Assembly (NCBI RefSeq): GCF_001952935.1
Contig: NZ_CP018319.1
Span: 3,316,501-3,380,500, forward strand
Source: Pseudomonas frederiksbergensis
Lineage (GTDB): Bacteria > Pseudomonadota > Gammaproteobacteria > Pseudomonadales > Pseudomonadaceae
Direction: 5' to 3'
DNA length: 64,000 nt
A program made the position numbers and the translations under genes. The notes beneath the pieces were generated by a model that worked only from the letters and a program-made list of their open reading frames with translations, did not search any database and was not told the origin of the DNA. Positions 42,344-52,004 of this stretch are shown here, in pieces; within the stretch, counting starts at the first letter, position 1; each line of letters begins with the position of its first letter.

Positions 42344-43684
42344 TCAATCCAACCCGAATTTTTTGAGCCTGTAACGCATCGACCGGAATGAAAGATTCAA
42401 CCGCTGAGCCGCCGCCGTGCGGTTCCAGCGGGTTTCTTCCAGGGCCTGGAGGATAAGGTTGCGTTCGATGTTTTCCAGGTAGTCCTCCAGATTATCGATC
42501 TGCGTCAGGTCCGGCACACCGCCTTCCGGGTTGCAGTTGCCTTCGGCCAGTCGCAGGTCGCTGGTTTCAATTTGTTTGTTTTCGCACAACGTGTGTGCCC
42601 GTTCGAGCACGTTCTCCAGTTCCCGCACATTGCCGGGGAAGCGATAGCTTTTCAGCGCGTCTAGGGCTTGGGGGTGGAGTTTTGCGGCGGGTTGGCCGGT
42701 GCTGATGGCCAGGCGTTTGAGCACATGGCTGGCGAGGGATTCAATGTCGTCACGGCGTTCGCGCAAGGACGGCACTCGTAGTTCGATCACGTTCAACCGG
42801 TAGTACAAATCCTGGCGAAAACGTTCGGCGGCGACTTCGGCGTCGAGGTCTTTGTGGGTGGCGCACAGGATACGCACATCGACCACGGTTTCCTGTTGCT
42901 CACCGACACCGCGAACGGCTTTTTCCTGTATGGCCCGTAGCAGCTTGACCTGCATCGCCAGCGGCAAATCAGCCACTTCGTCGAGGAACAGGGTGCCGCC
43001 ATGGGCTGCCTGGAACAGTCCGGGTTTGTCTTCGATGGCACCGCTGAAGCTGCCTTTGCGATGCCCGAAAAATTCGCTTTCCATTAATTCCGACGGAATC
43101 GCCCCGCAATTGACCGGGACAAACGGTTTGCTGGCGCGCGGCCCTTGCTCATGGATCAGTCGCGCGACCAATTCCTTGCCGCTGCCGGATTCGCCGCTGA
43201 TGTACACCGGCGCCTGGCTGCGGGCCAGTTTGTCGATATGTTTGCGCAAGGCGCGCATGGGGGGTGAATCACCCAGCAGCCGGCGATCGATGGCGATGCC
43301 GGTGCCGCCCGGCGCAGGCAACCGAAGCGCGCTGCTGACCAGTTCCCGCAGGCGAGTGAGGTCCACCGGTTTGGTCAGGAAGTCAAAGGCACCGGCCTTG
43401 AGGGCGTTGATCGCCGTTTCCAGGCTGCCATAAGCGGTGATCATCGCCACCGGTACGTTTGGGCAGCGTTGCTGGATGTGTTGCACCAGCTCAAGACCGG
43501 TGCCGTCCGGCAAGCGCATGTCGGTCAGGCACAAGTCGAACGCCTCTCGGGACAGCAGGGCCTGGGCTTCGCTGAGGTTGCGGGCACTGAACGTGTCGAG
43601 TTTCATCCGTCCCAGGGTAATTTCCAGGAGTTCGCGGATATCCGGCTCGTCATCGACGATCAGGACTTTTTGCCGTGGGCTCAT
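42344..43684 (-). CDS. pilR: Sigma-54-dependent response regulator PilR
   Basis: The 446-residue NtrC-type regulator has a receiver (Asp11, Asp12, phospho-acceptor Asp55 in LTDMRLPDG), an AAA+ domain with GESGSGKE and LFLDEVADLP, and a Fis-type HTH at the end (TAAAQRLNLSFRSMRYRLKK). The loop that contacts sigma-54 reads GSFSGA (211-216) in place of GAFTGA. With PilS it controls the major pilin gene pilA, which is not in this window. The ATG at 43684 gives the usual MSPRQKVLIVDDE start. Its start lies 2 bp after the pilS stop. Confidence 0.93.
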   Translation of the reverse strand: MSPRQKVLIVDDEPDIRELLEITLGRMKLDTFSARNLSEAQALLSREAFDLCLTDMRLPDGTGLELVQHIQQRCPNVPVAMITAYGSLETAINALKAGAFDFLTKPVDLTRLRELVSSALRLPAPGGTGIAIDRRLLGDSPPMRALRKHIDKLARSQAPVYISGESGSGKELVARLIHEQGPRASKPFVPVNCGAIPSELMESEFFGHRKGSFSGAIEDKPGLFQAAHGGTLFLDEVADLPLAMQVKLLRAIQEKAVRGVGEQQETVVDVRILCATHKDLDAEVAAERFRQDLYYRLNVIELRVPSLRERRDDIESLASHVLKRLAISTGQPAAKLHPQALDALKSYRFPGNVRELENVLERAHTLCENKQIETSDLRLAEGNCNPEGGVPDLTQIDNLEDYLENIERNLILQALEETRWNRTAAAQRLNLSFRSMRYRLKKFGLD

Positions 43685-43686
43685 CT

Positions 43687-45297
43687 TCAACTTTGTTTCC
43701 GTCCGTGAGCGAAAGTGATGCGAAAGCAGCCGCCGCCTTGGCGTGGCTTGAAGTCTAGGCGGGCCTGGTTGCTTTCGCACAGCTCACGGGACAGATAAAG
43801 CCCCAGGCCGGTGCCTTGGGTGCTGGTGGTGAAGAACGGTTCGAACAAATGCACCTGATGCTCCGGTGCCACGCCGGGGCCATCGTCCAGGATCTCGAGG
43901 ACCGGCAGCTGGCTGTCCGGGTCGACGAACAGCTCGAGCCAAGCCTGTGCTTGATCGTGATTCAAGGCGCTATGGCGCCAGGCATTGCGCAACAGATTGT
44001 CGAGAATCTGAGTCAACTGGTCTGGATCCATCAGGGTTTTGAAGTCTCCTGAGCCGATGCGCAGGTGAATCTGCTGATGCTCAATCGTCCTCGCGCGGGT
44101 TTCGTTGACGAACTGTTCCAGCCACGGCTTCAGATCAAGCCGCTGCGCTACGGTTTGCTGGCGGCGGGACAGTTGCAGGACGTTTTCGATTACCCGATTC
44201 ATTCGCTGAGAGTGGTCTTGAATAATCTGGGTCAGACGTCGATCCGCGCTGTTCAGTTCCTCTGATTCCTGCAATAGCTGCGCGGCATGACTAACGGCGC
44301 CCAGTGGATTGCGGATTTCATGGGCGATACCGGCGGTCAGGCGACCAAGGGCGGCTAGCTTCAACTGCTGGGCTTGTTGAGCGATTTGCGCGAGGTCTTC
44401 GAGAAAGACCAGAGTCTGGTGGTGCGGGCTTTGGTCCAGGGCAATGAAGCTCGGTTGCAGCTCCAGACCACTGCTGGCGACTTTCAGGCTCTGGGGACGC
44501 AGCGTTGGATTGTTGAGCCACAGTTGCAGGCGTTCGACCAGGCTGGGCAAGTAGTCGTCGATCAGTTGGCCTGCGAGACTTTCCCTGCCTAACAGGTTCA
44601 AGGCGCTGTGGTTGGCCAGTTGAACGCGCCGCTTGTCGTCGAGAACCAGGATGCCGGTACGCATGCGTTGCAGGATCAGGGCGTTGAGGGCTTCAAGGCT
44701 GACGACTTCGCTGGCCCGTTGTTCGGCGAGGGTTTCGCTGACCTCCAGGCGTCGGATCAGCCCTTGCACCAGCAATGCCGCAGCAAAACACAAGGCGCCG
44801 AGCGTACCGACTTGCAGGTAATCGTTGGGGGTGGCGGGATGGCTGAAACTGAGGAGGAAGCTCAGCCCGACAATGCCGAGCGCGCCAACGGCGGCAATCA
44901 GCAGGCCGATGCGCCCTCGCAACAAAGTGTTGCTGATGGCGACCGATACGATCAGCAAGTTGCCGATGGCGCTGGCCACACCGCCGGCGGCGTAGAACAA
45001 GCCGCACAGCAGCAGGACATCGGTCAGCGCCAGGCTGAACAGTTGCGCCGGGCGCCGGGTGTTCCCGAGGAATACCACCAGCAGGATGTTCAGCACCAAG
45101 TAAAACCAGCTGCCACTGCGCAGAAGGTCGTCATTGCTGAACGTCAGCAACTGGTTGTCCATGTTGCTGGCGATCAACAGCACCAGGGTGATGCCGATGC
45201 TCAAACGGTAGAGGTGATAGAGGCGCAGCAGTCGCTGGGCCTGTTTGCTGCCGGGACTGGAGGTCTCAGCGATCACTGGAGCCCGGGCCTTGCTCAA
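43687..45297 (-). CDS. pilS: Membrane sensor kinase PilS
   Basis: The 536-residue protein has about six N-terminal membrane helices (about 28-180), a PAS-like domain, a DHp helix with His326 (GIAHEIRNPLG) and a catalytic domain with NLLRNAWRHS, DDGPGVAPEH and GTGLGLYLS. PilS senses PilA in the inner membrane and controls PilR. The first in-frame start is a TTG at 45297 with AGG upstream, and a GTG seven codons on is the alternative; no ATG lies before residue 47. The TTG start overlaps the preceding gene by 32 bp. Confidence 0.92.
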   Translation of the reverse strand: MSKARAPVIAETSSPGSKQAQRLLRLYHLYRLSIGITLVLLIASNMDNQLLTFSNDDLLRSGSWFYLVLNILLVVFLGNTRRPAQLFSLALTDVLLLCGLFYAAGGVASAIGNLLIVSVAISNTLLRGRIGLLIAAVGALGIVGLSFLLSFSHPATPNDYLQVGTLGALCFAAALLVQGLIRRLEVSETLAEQRASEVVSLEALNALILQRMRTGILVLDDKRRVQLANHSALNLLGRESLAGQLIDDYLPSLVERLQLWLNNPTLRPQSLKVASSGLELQPSFIALDQSPHHQTLVFLEDLAQIAQQAQQLKLAALGRLTAGIAHEIRNPLGAVSHAAQLLQESEELNSADRRLTQIIQDHSQRMNRVIENVLQLSRRQQTVAQRLDLKPWLEQFVNETRARTIEHQQIHLRIGSGDFKTLMDPDQLTQILDNLLRNAWRHSALNHDQAQAWLELFVDPDSQLPVLEILDDGPGVAPEHQVHLFEPFFTTSTQGTGLGLYLSRELCESNQARLDFKPRQGGGCFRITFAHGRKQS

Positions 45298-45499
45298 GAT
45301 GAGCCTGGCTGCAATACCACTGTTGTTGAAGGCTCAGCGCGCGGTCGCGTGGCAGGTGTACGCCGCAATGGGCACAGCGGACCATGGGCGCCGCTTCCAG
45401 CTCGGCAGATGACTTGGGCACGGAAGCCTGGCCCTTGAACTTGCGCCACAACCATACCGCAGCGGCAATCAGGGCGATCCAGAACAGTAAACGAAGCAT
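45266..45499 (-). CDS. PP0621-family small membrane protein with zinc-ribbon motif
   Basis: The 77-residue product has one N-terminal membrane helix (about 3-18), a basic linker (RKFKGQ), and a C-terminal CAHCGVHLP ... YCSQAH motif that looks like a small zinc ribbon. It resembles the PP0621 family of pseudomonads, of unknown function. Its last 32 bp overlap the start of pilS, so the two are likely cotranslated. Whether it takes part in pilus signalling is unknown. Confidence 0.75.
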   Translation of the reverse strand: MLRLLFWIALIAAAVWLWRKFKGQASVPKSSAELEAAPMVRCAHCGVHLPRDRALSLQQQWYCSQAHLEQGPGSSDR

Positions 45500-45577
45500 G
45501 ATGAGCTGCTATTCGACGAGTGATGAACCAGTTTAGCCAAGGACATGACCAGCGCACAGCGTAATCATCGAGTCCAT

Positions 45578-45607
45578 AAAAAAGGAGCCTCGAAAGGCTC
45601 CTTTTCG
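45578..45607 (-). terminator. Terminator of bamD
   Basis: AAAAAGGAGCCT / AGGCTCCTTTT hairpin with loop CGAA, between bamD and the PP0621-family gene. Read on the minus strand the left A tract becomes the U tract. Confidence 0.85.
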
Positions 45608-45621
45608 TACCGCCCGACGTG

Positions 45622-46644
45622 TCAGTCAAACACGCCGAAGGTCATGTAGCTGAACCACGAGCGATCGCTGTTATTGGCTTCGGACTCGTGTTCCTCTTCT
45701 TCGATCACATCGCCGTTTTCATCTTTAGGCTTGAGCTCGCTCGGAATCGAGTCCTTGGCGTCCTGGAACTGTCTCTGCACGTCCTGGTTGGCGCGGGTTT
45801 CGCCCGGTGGCAGCGGTGGACGGGACTCGATCAGGCCCAGGGTCGCCTTGCTCAACCACGAGCGGTTGTCGGCTTCGGCCACCGAAGGCTGGAACTGACC
45901 GTCGACCAGGCTTGGATGGTTCGGGTAGTTGAGCTTCAGGGTTTCGAGGCTGGTGGCAGCCAGGTCATCCAGGTGCAGACGCTGGTAGGCCTCTGTCATC
46001 ACCGCCAGGCCGTCACCGACCGAAGGGGTTTCCTGGAAGTTTTCCACCACGTAGCGACCACGGTTCGCGGCGGCGACATAGGCCTGACGGGTCAGGTAGT
46101 AGTCGGCAACGTGAATCTCGTAAGCCGCCAGCAGGTTGCGCAGGTAGATCATGCGCTGCTTGGCGTCAGGCGAGTAGCGGCTGTTGGGGAAGCGGCTGGT
46201 CAGCTGGGCGAACTCGTTGTAGGAGTCGCGGGCAGCACCCGGGTCACGCTTGGTCATGTCCAACGGCAGGAAGCGCGACAACAGGCCGACGTCCTGGTCG
46301 AAAGAAGTCAGACCCTTGAGGTAATACGCGTAATCCACGTTCGGGTGCTGCGGGTGCAGGCGAATGAAGCGCTCGGCGGCGGACTTCGCTGCTTCAGGCT
46401 CGGTGTTCTTGTAGTTGGCGTAGATGAGCTCGAGTTGAGCCTGATCGGCGTAGCGACCGAACGGATAACGCGACTCCAGCGCCTTCAGCTTGGCTGTGGC
46501 GGCGGTGTAGCTATTGTTGTCCAGATCGTGCTGAGCCTGCTGGTACAGCTCGACCTCGCTCAGGTTTTCGTCTACGACTTCCTTCGATGAGCAAGCAGCG
46601 GTCAATGCGAGGATGGCGATCAGCAGCAGGTGTTTCACTTGCAT
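45622..46644 (-). CDS. bamD: Outer membrane assembly lipoprotein BamD
   Basis: The 340-residue lipoprotein starts at 46644 ([20 protein letters not shown]), with lipobox LTAAC. TPR-like repeats follow ([51 protein letters not shown]), matching BamD. It anchors to the inner leaflet of the outer membrane and with BamA folds beta-barrel proteins such as OprD-type porins. An acidic tail (EEEEHES) extends the C-terminus. It is divergent from rluD, with 151 bp between starts. An upstream in-frame extension of 51 codons is rejected. Confidence 0.96.
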   Translation of the reverse strand: MQVKHLLLIAILALTAACSSKEVVDENLSEVELYQQAQHDLDNNSYTAATAKLKALESRYPFGRYADQAQLELIYANYKNTEPEAAKSAAERFIRLHPQHPNVDYAYYLKGLTSFDQDVGLLSRFLPLDMTKRDPGAARDSYNEFAQLTSRFPNSRYSPDAKQRMIYLRNLLAAYEIHVADYYLTRQAYVAAANRGRYVVENFQETPSVGDGLAVMTEAYQRLHLDDLAATSLETLKLNYPNHPSLVDGQFQPSVAEADNRSWLSKATLGLIESRPPLPPGETRANQDVQRQFQDAKDSIPSELKPKDENGDVIEEEEHESEANNSDRSWFSYMTFGVFD

Positions 46645-46795
46645 GGCGGCTTGCGTCCCTATGACGGCCGCTGTCTTGGGCGAGGCCGTCCTGTTATGAT
46701 GAGCGCCCCGTTGAATAGCCTCGGGGCAAAAGACGCCGTATTTAACCACAAGCGCGCAGCCGAAACCAAAGGCTGTGCCGACGCCTAGTCTGAGC

Positions 46796-47758
46796 ATGTC
46801 CGATAAAATTGAACTTCGCGCAGAGGTGCCGTCCGAATTGGGCGGCCAACGCCTCGATCAAGTCGCCGCACAATTATTCGCTGAGCACTCGCGCTCGCGC
46901 CTTTCCGCCTGGATTAAAGACGGCCGCCTGACTGTGGATGGGGCGGTTATCCGCCCGCGAGACATTGTTCACGGTGGTGCCATTCTTGAACTCACTGCCG
47001 AGCAGGAAGCTCAGGGCGAATGGATCGCTCAAGACATCGAGCTGGACATCGTCTATGAAGACGACGACATCCTGGTGATCAACAAACCCGCGGGCCTGGT
47101 GGTGCATCCTGCCGCCGGTCACGCTGATGGCACCTTGCTCAACGCCTTGCTGCACCACGTGCCGGACATCATTAATGTGCCCCGCGCCGGTATCGTGCAT
47201 CGCCTGGACAAGGACACCACCGGTCTGATGGTGGTGGCCAAGACCATTCAGGCGCAGACACAGCTTGTCACGCAATTGCAGAGCCGCAGCGTAAGCCGGA
47301 TCTACGAGTGCATCGTGATCGGTGTGGTGACTGCCGGCGGCAAGATCAACGCGCCGATCGGTCGTCACGGTCAGCAACGCCAGCGCATGGCCGTGATGGA
47401 AGGTGGCAAGCAGGCCGTCAGCCATTACCGCGTGCTCGAGCGTTTCCGCTCCCACACGCACGTGCGGGTGAAGCTGGAAACCGGTCGTACGCACCAGATT
47501 CGTGTGCACATGGCCCACATCAACTACCCGTTGGTCGGAGATCCTGCCTACGGCGGTCGTTTCCGCATTCCGCCGGCAGCCAGTGTGACCATGGTCGAAT
47601 CGTTGAAGGCATTCCCGCGTCAGGCGCTGCATGCGCGGTTCCTGGAGCTGGATCACCCGACCACCGGTAAACGCATGAGCTGGGAATCGCCACTGCCGGA
47701 CGATTTCGTCTGGTTGCTGACGCTGCTCAAGCAAGACCGCGAGGCGTTCATCGGATGA
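46796..47758 (+). CDS. rluD: 23S rRNA pseudouridine synthase RluD
   Basis: The 320-residue protein has an N-terminal S4 domain (about 16-75) and the RluA-type catalytic domain with Asp138 in [10 protein letters not shown]. It makes pseudouridines 1911, 1915 and 1917 in helix 69 of 23S rRNA. The ATG at 46796 is chosen over an in-frame start seven codons upstream by similarity to known RluD. It overlaps pgeF by 4 bp (ATGA). Confidence 0.95.
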   Translation: MSDKIELRAEVPSELGGQRLDQVAAQLFAEHSRSRLSAWIKDGRLTVDGAVIRPRDIVHGGAILELTAEQEAQGEWIAQDIELDIVYEDDDILVINKPAGLVVHPAAGHADGTLLNALLHHVPDIINVPRAGIVHRLDKDTTGLMVVAKTIQAQTQLVTQLQSRSVSRIYECIVIGVVTAGGKINAPIGRHGQQRQRMAVMEGGKQAVSHYRVLERFRSHTHVRVKLETGRTHQIRVHMAHINYPLVGDPAYGGRFRIPPAASVTMVESLKAFPRQALHARFLELDHPTTGKRMSWESPLPDDFVWLLTLLKQDREAFIG

Positions 47759-48480
47759 GTGACTGGCTGATTCCCGACTGGCCTGCGCCTGCCGGGGTGA
47801 AAGCCTGCGTTACCACCCGTGCGGGCGGCGTCAGTCTGGCGCCGTTCGACAGCCTCAATCTCGGCGATCACGTCGATGACAGCCCCGAAGCTGTTGCCGA
47901 AAACCGCCGTCGCCTCACCGATCATTTCTCTATTCAGCCGGCCTGGTTAAAGCAGGTTCACGGCATTGCCGTGGCCCACGCAGACCCAAGCCTTACGGCC
48001 ACTGCCGATGCCAGCTGGACGGCAACGCCCGGTATTGCCTGCACAGCGATGACGGCGGATTGCCTGCCGGCGCTGTTCTGTGACCGTGCCGGTACTCGCG
48101 TAGCGGCGGCTCATGCCGGATGGCGCGGGTTGGCGGCGGGTGTGCTGGAAGCAACCCTCGACAGCCTGGCCGTGCCGCCAGAAGAAGTGCTGGTCTGGCT
48201 CGGCCCCGCCATTGGTCCGCAAGCCTTTGAAGTCGGCCCGGAAGTGCGCGAAACCTTCGTCGAGCAATTGCCCGAAGCCGCCAAAGCCTTTGTGCCGAGT
48301 CAAAATGCTGGCAAATTCATGGCTGATATCTATGAGCTGGCGCGTTTGCGCCTGGCCACTCGCGGGGTTACCGCTGTTTATGGTGGCGGTTTCTGCACCG
48401 TGACCGATCCTCGCTTCTTTTCCTACCGCCGCAGTCCACGCACCGGTCGGTTTGCCTCCTTGGTCTGGCTCGAACGCTAG
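47755..48480 (+). CDS. pgeF: Peptidoglycan editing factor PgeF (YfiH/laccase-domain)
   Basis: The 241-residue cytosolic protein carries the conserved metal/substrate residues of the YfiH family: the histidine in LKQVHGIAV, the cysteine in MTADCLPALF and the histidine in AAHAGWRGLA, with RFFSYRR near the end. Members remove wrongly incorporated L-serine from peptidoglycan precursors, and some have purine nucleoside phosphorylase activity. It overlaps rluD. Confidence 0.92.
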   Translation: MSDWLIPDWPAPAGVKACVTTRAGGVSLAPFDSLNLGDHVDDSPEAVAENRRRLTDHFSIQPAWLKQVHGIAVAHADPSLTATADASWTATPGIACTAMTADCLPALFCDRAGTRVAAAHAGWRGLAAGVLEATLDSLAVPPEEVLVWLGPAIGPQAFEVGPEVRETFVEQLPEAAKAFVPSQNAGKFMADIYELARLRLATRGVTAVYGGGFCTVTDPRFFSYRRSPRTGRFASLVWLER

Positions 48481-48510
48481 ACTTCTCTGATCTACATCAA
48501 CATCACGACG

Positions 48511-48538
48511 CTTGAATCTCCCAGAATCGACCACATCT
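48511..48538 (+). promoter_or_regulatory. Sigma-32 heat-shock promoter of clpB
   Basis: CTTGAAT (48511-48517), 13-bp spacer, CCACATCT (48531-48538). Both elements and the spacing are close to the RpoH consensus, and the gene is a classic RpoH target. Confidence 0.8.
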
Positions 48539-48609
48539 AAGTGATATCCGGCAGGTTTCTTCATTCAGGATGTTTCATAGGTCCGGCCTGCTCAAAAGGA
48601 AGGTGACCC

Positions 48610-51174
48610 ATGCGTATAGACCGTTTAACCAGCAAGTTGCAGTTAGCCTTGTCCGACGCCCAATCCCTGGCCGTCGGCCTCGATCATCCGGGCATTGAAC
48701 CGGCGCACTTGATGCAAGCCATGCTTGAACAGCAGGGTGGTTCGATCAAACCCCTGTTGATGCAGGTTGGCTTCGACGTCAACAGCCTGCGCAAAGAGCT
48801 GACCAAAGAGCTCGATCAACTACCAAAAATCCAGAACCCGACCGGCGACGTCAACATGTCGCAGGATCTGGCGCGTCTGCTCAATCAGGCCGACCGCCTG
48901 GCCCAGCAGAAGGGCGACCAGTTCATCTCCAGCGAGCTGGTGTTGCTCGCCGCCATGGACGAGAACAGCAAACTCGGCAAATTGTTGCTCGGTCAGGGCG
49001 TCAGCAAGAAAGCCCTGGAAAACGCGATTACCAATCTGCGTGGTGGTGAGGCCGTCAATGACGCCAACCATGAAGAATCGCGCCAGGCGCTGGATAAATA
49101 CACCGTCGACCTGACCAAGCGTGCCGAAGAAGGCAAGCTCGATCCGGTGATCGGCCGTGACGACGAAATTCGCCGGACCATTCAAGTCCTGCAACGCCGC
49201 ACCAAGAACAACCCGGTGTTGATCGGTGAGCCTGGCGTGGGTAAAACCGCCATCGCCGAAGGCCTGGCCCAGCGCATCATCAACGGCGAAGTGCCGGATG
49301 GACTGAAAGGCAAGCGCCTGCTGTCCCTGGACATGGGGTCGCTGATTGCCGGTGCCAAGTACCGTGGCGAGTTCGAAGAACGCCTCAAATCCCTGCTCAA
49401 CGAACTGTCGAAGCAGGAAGGGCAGATCATTCTGTTCATCGACGAACTGCACACCATGGTTGGCGCCGGTAAAGGCGAAGGCTCGATGGACGCGGGCAAT
49501 ATGCTCAAGCCTGCATTGGCCCGTGGTGAACTGCACTGCGTCGGCGCGACCACGCTCAACGAGTACCGCCAATATATAGAGAAGGACGCGGCCCTCGAGC
49601 GGCGCTTCCAGAAAGTCTTGGTGGATGAGCCGAGCGAAGAAGACACCATCGCGATTCTGCGTGGCCTGAAAGAGCGTTACGAGGTTCACCACAAGGTAGC
49701 GATTACCGACGGCGCGATCATCGCCGCGGCCAAGCTCAGTCACCGTTACATTACCGATCGTCAGCTGCCGGACAAAGCCATCGACCTGATCGACGAAGCC
49801 GCCAGCCGTATCCGCATGGAGATCGACTCCAAGCCGGAAGTGCTCGATCGTCTGGAGCGCCGTCTGATTCAGCTGAAGGTGGAATCCCAGGCGCTGAAGA
49901 AAGAAAGCGATGACGCGGCGAAGAAACGCCTGGAAAAACTTCAGGAAGAGATCGTTCGTCACGAACGTGAGTACTCGGACCTCGAAGAAATCTGGAACGC
50001 GGAAAAAGCCGAAGTCCAGGGTTCTGCGCAGATCCAGCAGAAAATCGAACAGTCCCGTCAGGAACTGGAAGCCGCCCGCCGCAAAGGCGATCTGAACCGC
50101 ATGGCCGAGTTGCAGTACGGGATCATCCCGGACCTGGAGCGCAGCCTGCAAATGGTCGACCAGCACGGTAAAACTGAAAACCAGTTGCTGCGCAGCAAGG
50201 TGACTGAAGAAGAGATCGCCGAAGTTGTCTCGAAATGGACCGGCATTCCGGTGTCGAAAATGCTCGAGGGCGAGCGCGACAAGCTGATGAAGATGGAAAG
50301 CCTGTTGCACCAACGTGTGATCGGCCAGGACGAAGCGGTGATTGCCGTTTCCAACGCCGTGCGGCGCTCCCGCGCCGGGTTGTCCGATCCGAATCGCCCG
50401 AGCGGTTCGTTCATGTTCCTCGGCCCGACCGGTGTCGGTAAAACCGAGCTGTGCAAGGCACTCGCCGAGTTCCTCTTTGATACGGAAGAGGCGATGGTGC
50501 GGATCGATATGTCCGAGTTCATGGAGAAACATTCCGTGGCTCGCCTGATCGGTGCGCCACCAGGCTACGTAGGCTATGAAGAGGGCGGTTACCTGACCGA
50601 GGCGGTGCGTCGCAAGCCTTATTCGGTGATCCTCCTGGACGAGGTCGAGAAGGCCCACCCGGACGTCTTCAACATCTTGCTGCAAGTGCTGGAAGATGGC
50701 CGGCTGACCGACAGTCATGGCCGCACGGTGGATTTCAAAAATACCGTGATTGTCATGACCTCCAACCTCGGTTCGGTGCAGATCCAGGAATTGGTCGGTG
50801 ATCGTGAGGCTCAACGTGCGGCAGTGATGGACGCAATTTCCACGCACTTCCGGCCGGAGTTCATCAACCGGGTCGATGAAGTGGTGATCTTCGAGCCGCT
50901 GGCTCGGGATCAGATCGCGGGCATTACCGAGATCCAGTTGGGTCGCCTGCGCAGTCGCCTGACCGAACGCGAGCTGAAGCTTGATCTGAGCCCTGAGGCC
51001 ATGGATAAGCTGATCGCGGTGGGTTACGACCCGGTTTACGGTGCGCGGCCGCTCAAACGGGCTATCCAGCGCTGGATCGAGAACCCGCTGGCGCAGCTGA
51101 TTCTGTCCGGTCGTTTCATGCCAGGCGACACCGCAACAGGCACTGTGGAAAACGACGAAATCGTTTTCGTCTGA
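48610..51174 (+). CDS. clpB: Protein disaggregase ClpB
   Basis: The 854-residue Hsp100 protein has an N-terminal ClpN domain (to about 145), AAA-1 with [10 protein letters not shown], a coiled-coil middle domain (about 400-525), and AAA-2 with [10 protein letters not shown] and the arginine-rich C-terminal subdomain. With DnaK it dissolves protein aggregates after heat shock. An AAGGAAGG site precedes the ATG. The sigma-32 promoter lies about 70 bp upstream and a terminator follows. Confidence 0.98.
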   Translation: MRIDRLTSKLQLALSDAQSLAVGLDHPGIEPAHLMQAMLEQQGGSIKPLLMQVGFDVNSLRKELTKELDQLPKIQNPTGDVNMSQDLARLLNQADRLAQQKGDQFISSELVLLAAMDENSKLGKLLLGQGVSKKALENAITNLRGGEAVNDANHEESRQALDKYTVDLTKRAEEGKLDPVIGRDDEIRRTIQVLQRRTKNNPVLIGEPGVGKTAIAEGLAQRIINGEVPDGLKGKRLLSLDMGSLIAGAKYRGEFEERLKSLLNELSKQEGQIILFIDELHTMVGAGKGEGSMDAGNMLKPALARGELHCVGATTLNEYRQYIEKDAALERRFQKVLVDEPSEEDTIAILRGLKERYEVHHKVAITDGAIIAAAKLSHRYITDRQLPDKAIDLIDEAASRIRMEIDSKPEVLDRLERRLIQLKVESQALKKESDDAAKKRLEKLQEEIVRHEREYSDLEEIWNAEKAEVQGSAQIQQKIEQSRQELEAARRKGDLNRMAELQYGIIPDLERSLQMVDQHGKTENQLLRSKVTEEEIAEVVSKWTGIPVSKMLEGERDKLMKMESLLHQRVIGQDEAVIAVSNAVRRSRAGLSDPNRPSGSFMFLGPTGVGKTELCKALAEFLFDTEEAMVRIDMSEFMEKHSVARLIGAPPGYVGYEEGGYLTEAVRRKPYSVILLDEVEKAHPDVFNILLQVLEDGRLTDSHGRTVDFKNTVIVMTSNLGSVQIQELVGDREAQRAAVMDAISTHFRPEFINRVDEVVIFEPLARDQIAGITEIQLGRLRSRLTERELKLDLSPEAMDKLIAVGYDPVYGARPLKRAIQRWIENPLAQLILSGRFMPGDTATGTVENDEIVFV

Positions 51175-51198
51175 CTCAAAACGGCAGTGCAATGGATG

Positions 51199-51226
51199 AG
51201 GCCTCGCATTGCGAGGCCTTTTTTTC
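51199..51226 (+). terminator. Terminator of clpB
   Basis: AGGCCTCGC / GCGAGGCCT hairpin with loop ATT and a run of seven T. Confidence 0.9.
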
Positions 51227-51235
51227 GCCAGGCTG

Positions 51236-51264
51236 TTGAACTCTAAGGAAAAGGCTTGTAAAGT
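51236..51264 (+). promoter_or_regulatory. Possible upstream promoter of the tRNA operon
   Basis: TTGAAC (51236-51241), 17-bp spacer, TAAAGT (51259-51264), then GCGCCCCGC. It reads as a weaker sigma-70 promoter about 210 bp before tRNA-Asn; it may drive a leader transcript only. Confidence 0.4.
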
Positions 51265-51358
51265 GCGCCCCGCAGTAAGTCGCCCTGAAGGGTTCCAGCT
51301 CCCCAAGCCGGAATCTGAAATAAGTTGCAAATCATTAACTTGAAAGCAATTTAGGGGG

Positions 51359-51386
51359 TTGACAGAGGTGCTTAAGATTGTAGAAT
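51359..51386 (+). promoter_or_regulatory. Sigma-70 promoter of the tRNA operon
   Basis: TTGACA (51359-51364), 16-bp spacer, TAGAAT (51381-51386), followed by GC-rich AGCGCGCC. The discriminator is typical of stable-RNA promoters under stringent control. It lies about 85 bp before tRNA-Asn. Confidence 0.8.
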
Positions 51387-51472
51387 AGCGCGCCTCAGAC
51401 ACACGAACGCAGCGATGCGAACGGGTCGAAGAGGTGAAGCAAGCTTCACAGTTGTAAATTGAAATATGTAGT

Positions 51473-51548
51473 TCCGTGATAGCTCAGTCGGTAGAGCAAA
51501 TGACTGTTAATCATTGGGTCCCAGGTTCGAGTCCTGGTCACGGAGCCA
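51473..51548 (+). tRNA. tRNA-Asn (GTT)
   Basis: 76 bases including encoded CCA. The acceptor arms TCCGTGA / TCACGGA pair, and the T-loop GGTTCGAGTCC is intact. The anticodon loop is CTGTTAA. First gene of the tRNA cluster. Confidence 0.97.
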
Positions 51549-51557
51549 ATTTCAAGC

Positions 51558-51634
51558 CGGGGTATAGCGCAGTCCGGTAGCGCGCCTGCTTTGGGAGCAG
51601 GATGTCAGGAGTTCGAATCCCCTTACCCCGACCA
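51558..51634 (+). tRNA. tRNA-Pro (TGG), copy 1
   Basis: 77 bases with encoded CCA and acceptor CGGGGTA / TACCCCG. The anticodon loop in CCTGCTTTGGGAGCAGG gives TGG. It starts with C at position 1, as bacterial tRNA-Pro does. Confidence 0.97.
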
Positions 51635-51639
51635 TTTTT

Positions 51640-51715
51640 GGGTCGTTAGCTCAGTTGGTAGAGCAGTTGGCTTTTAACCAATTGGTCGTAGGTTCGAATC
51701 CCACACGACCCACCA
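51640..51715 (+). tRNA. tRNA-Lys (TTT)
   Basis: 76 bases with encoded CCA, acceptor GGGTCGT / ACGACCC, and anticodon loop CTTTTAA (anticodon TTT). Confidence 0.97.
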
Positions 51716-51779
51716 TTTTTGAAACCAGTTCACGCTGGGATCAGATCTTAAGATCAGAGGCCAAAAGCACTGATCGAAG

Positions 51780-51807
51780 AAGGCGACTTTTTAAAGGTCG
51801 CCTTTTT
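51780..51807 (+). terminator. Terminator after tRNA-Lys
   Basis: AAGGCGACTTT / AAAGGTCGCCTT hairpin followed by TTTTA. It lies before the second tRNA-Pro, which is therefore reached by read-through only or has its own promoter. Confidence 0.75.
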
Positions 51808-51812
51808 ATTAC

Positions 51813-51889
51813 CGGGGTATAGCGCAGTCCGGTAGCGCGCCTGCTTTGGGAGCAGGATGTCAGGAGTTCGAATCCCCTTACCCCGACCA
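51813..51889 (+). tRNA. tRNA-Pro (TGG), copy 2
   Basis: A 77-base sequence identical to the copy at 51558-51634 over its whole length, including CCA. It begins 6 bp after the preceding terminator. Confidence 0.96.
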
Positions 51890-51892
51890 TAT

Positions 51893-51929
51893 TAAAAATC
51901 CTCGTATCGAAAGATACGGGGATTTTTTT
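51893..51929 (+). terminator. Terminator after tRNA-Pro copy 2
   Basis: AAATCCTCGTATC / GATACGGGGATTT hairpin with loop GAAA and a run of nine T. Confidence 0.85.
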
Positions 51930-51955
51930 TTGCCTTCGAAAAATGTTCCAGATGC

Positions 51956-51990
51956 AAAAAAGCCGCGCTTCTCGACGGAAAAGCGCGGCC
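51956..51990 (-). terminator. Terminator of the EF-hand/EGKCG gene
   Basis: GCCGCGCTT / AAGCGCGGC stem with an A tract on its left, giving the U tract on the minus strand, 15 bp after the stop at 52005. Confidence 0.85.
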
Positions 51991-52004
51991 TGGTTCTCGG
52001 CGGA

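Noticed and set aside
46645..46797. N-terminal extension of BamD up to 46797
   Set aside because: It would put 51 residues before a clear lipoprotein signal and overlap the rluD start. The ATG at 46644 fits the family.
51473..51889. tRNA cluster as an integration site for a mobile island
   Set aside because: No integrase, direct repeat of a tRNA 3' end or change in base composition is seen. The repeated tRNA-Pro is a complete gene, not a partial att copy.
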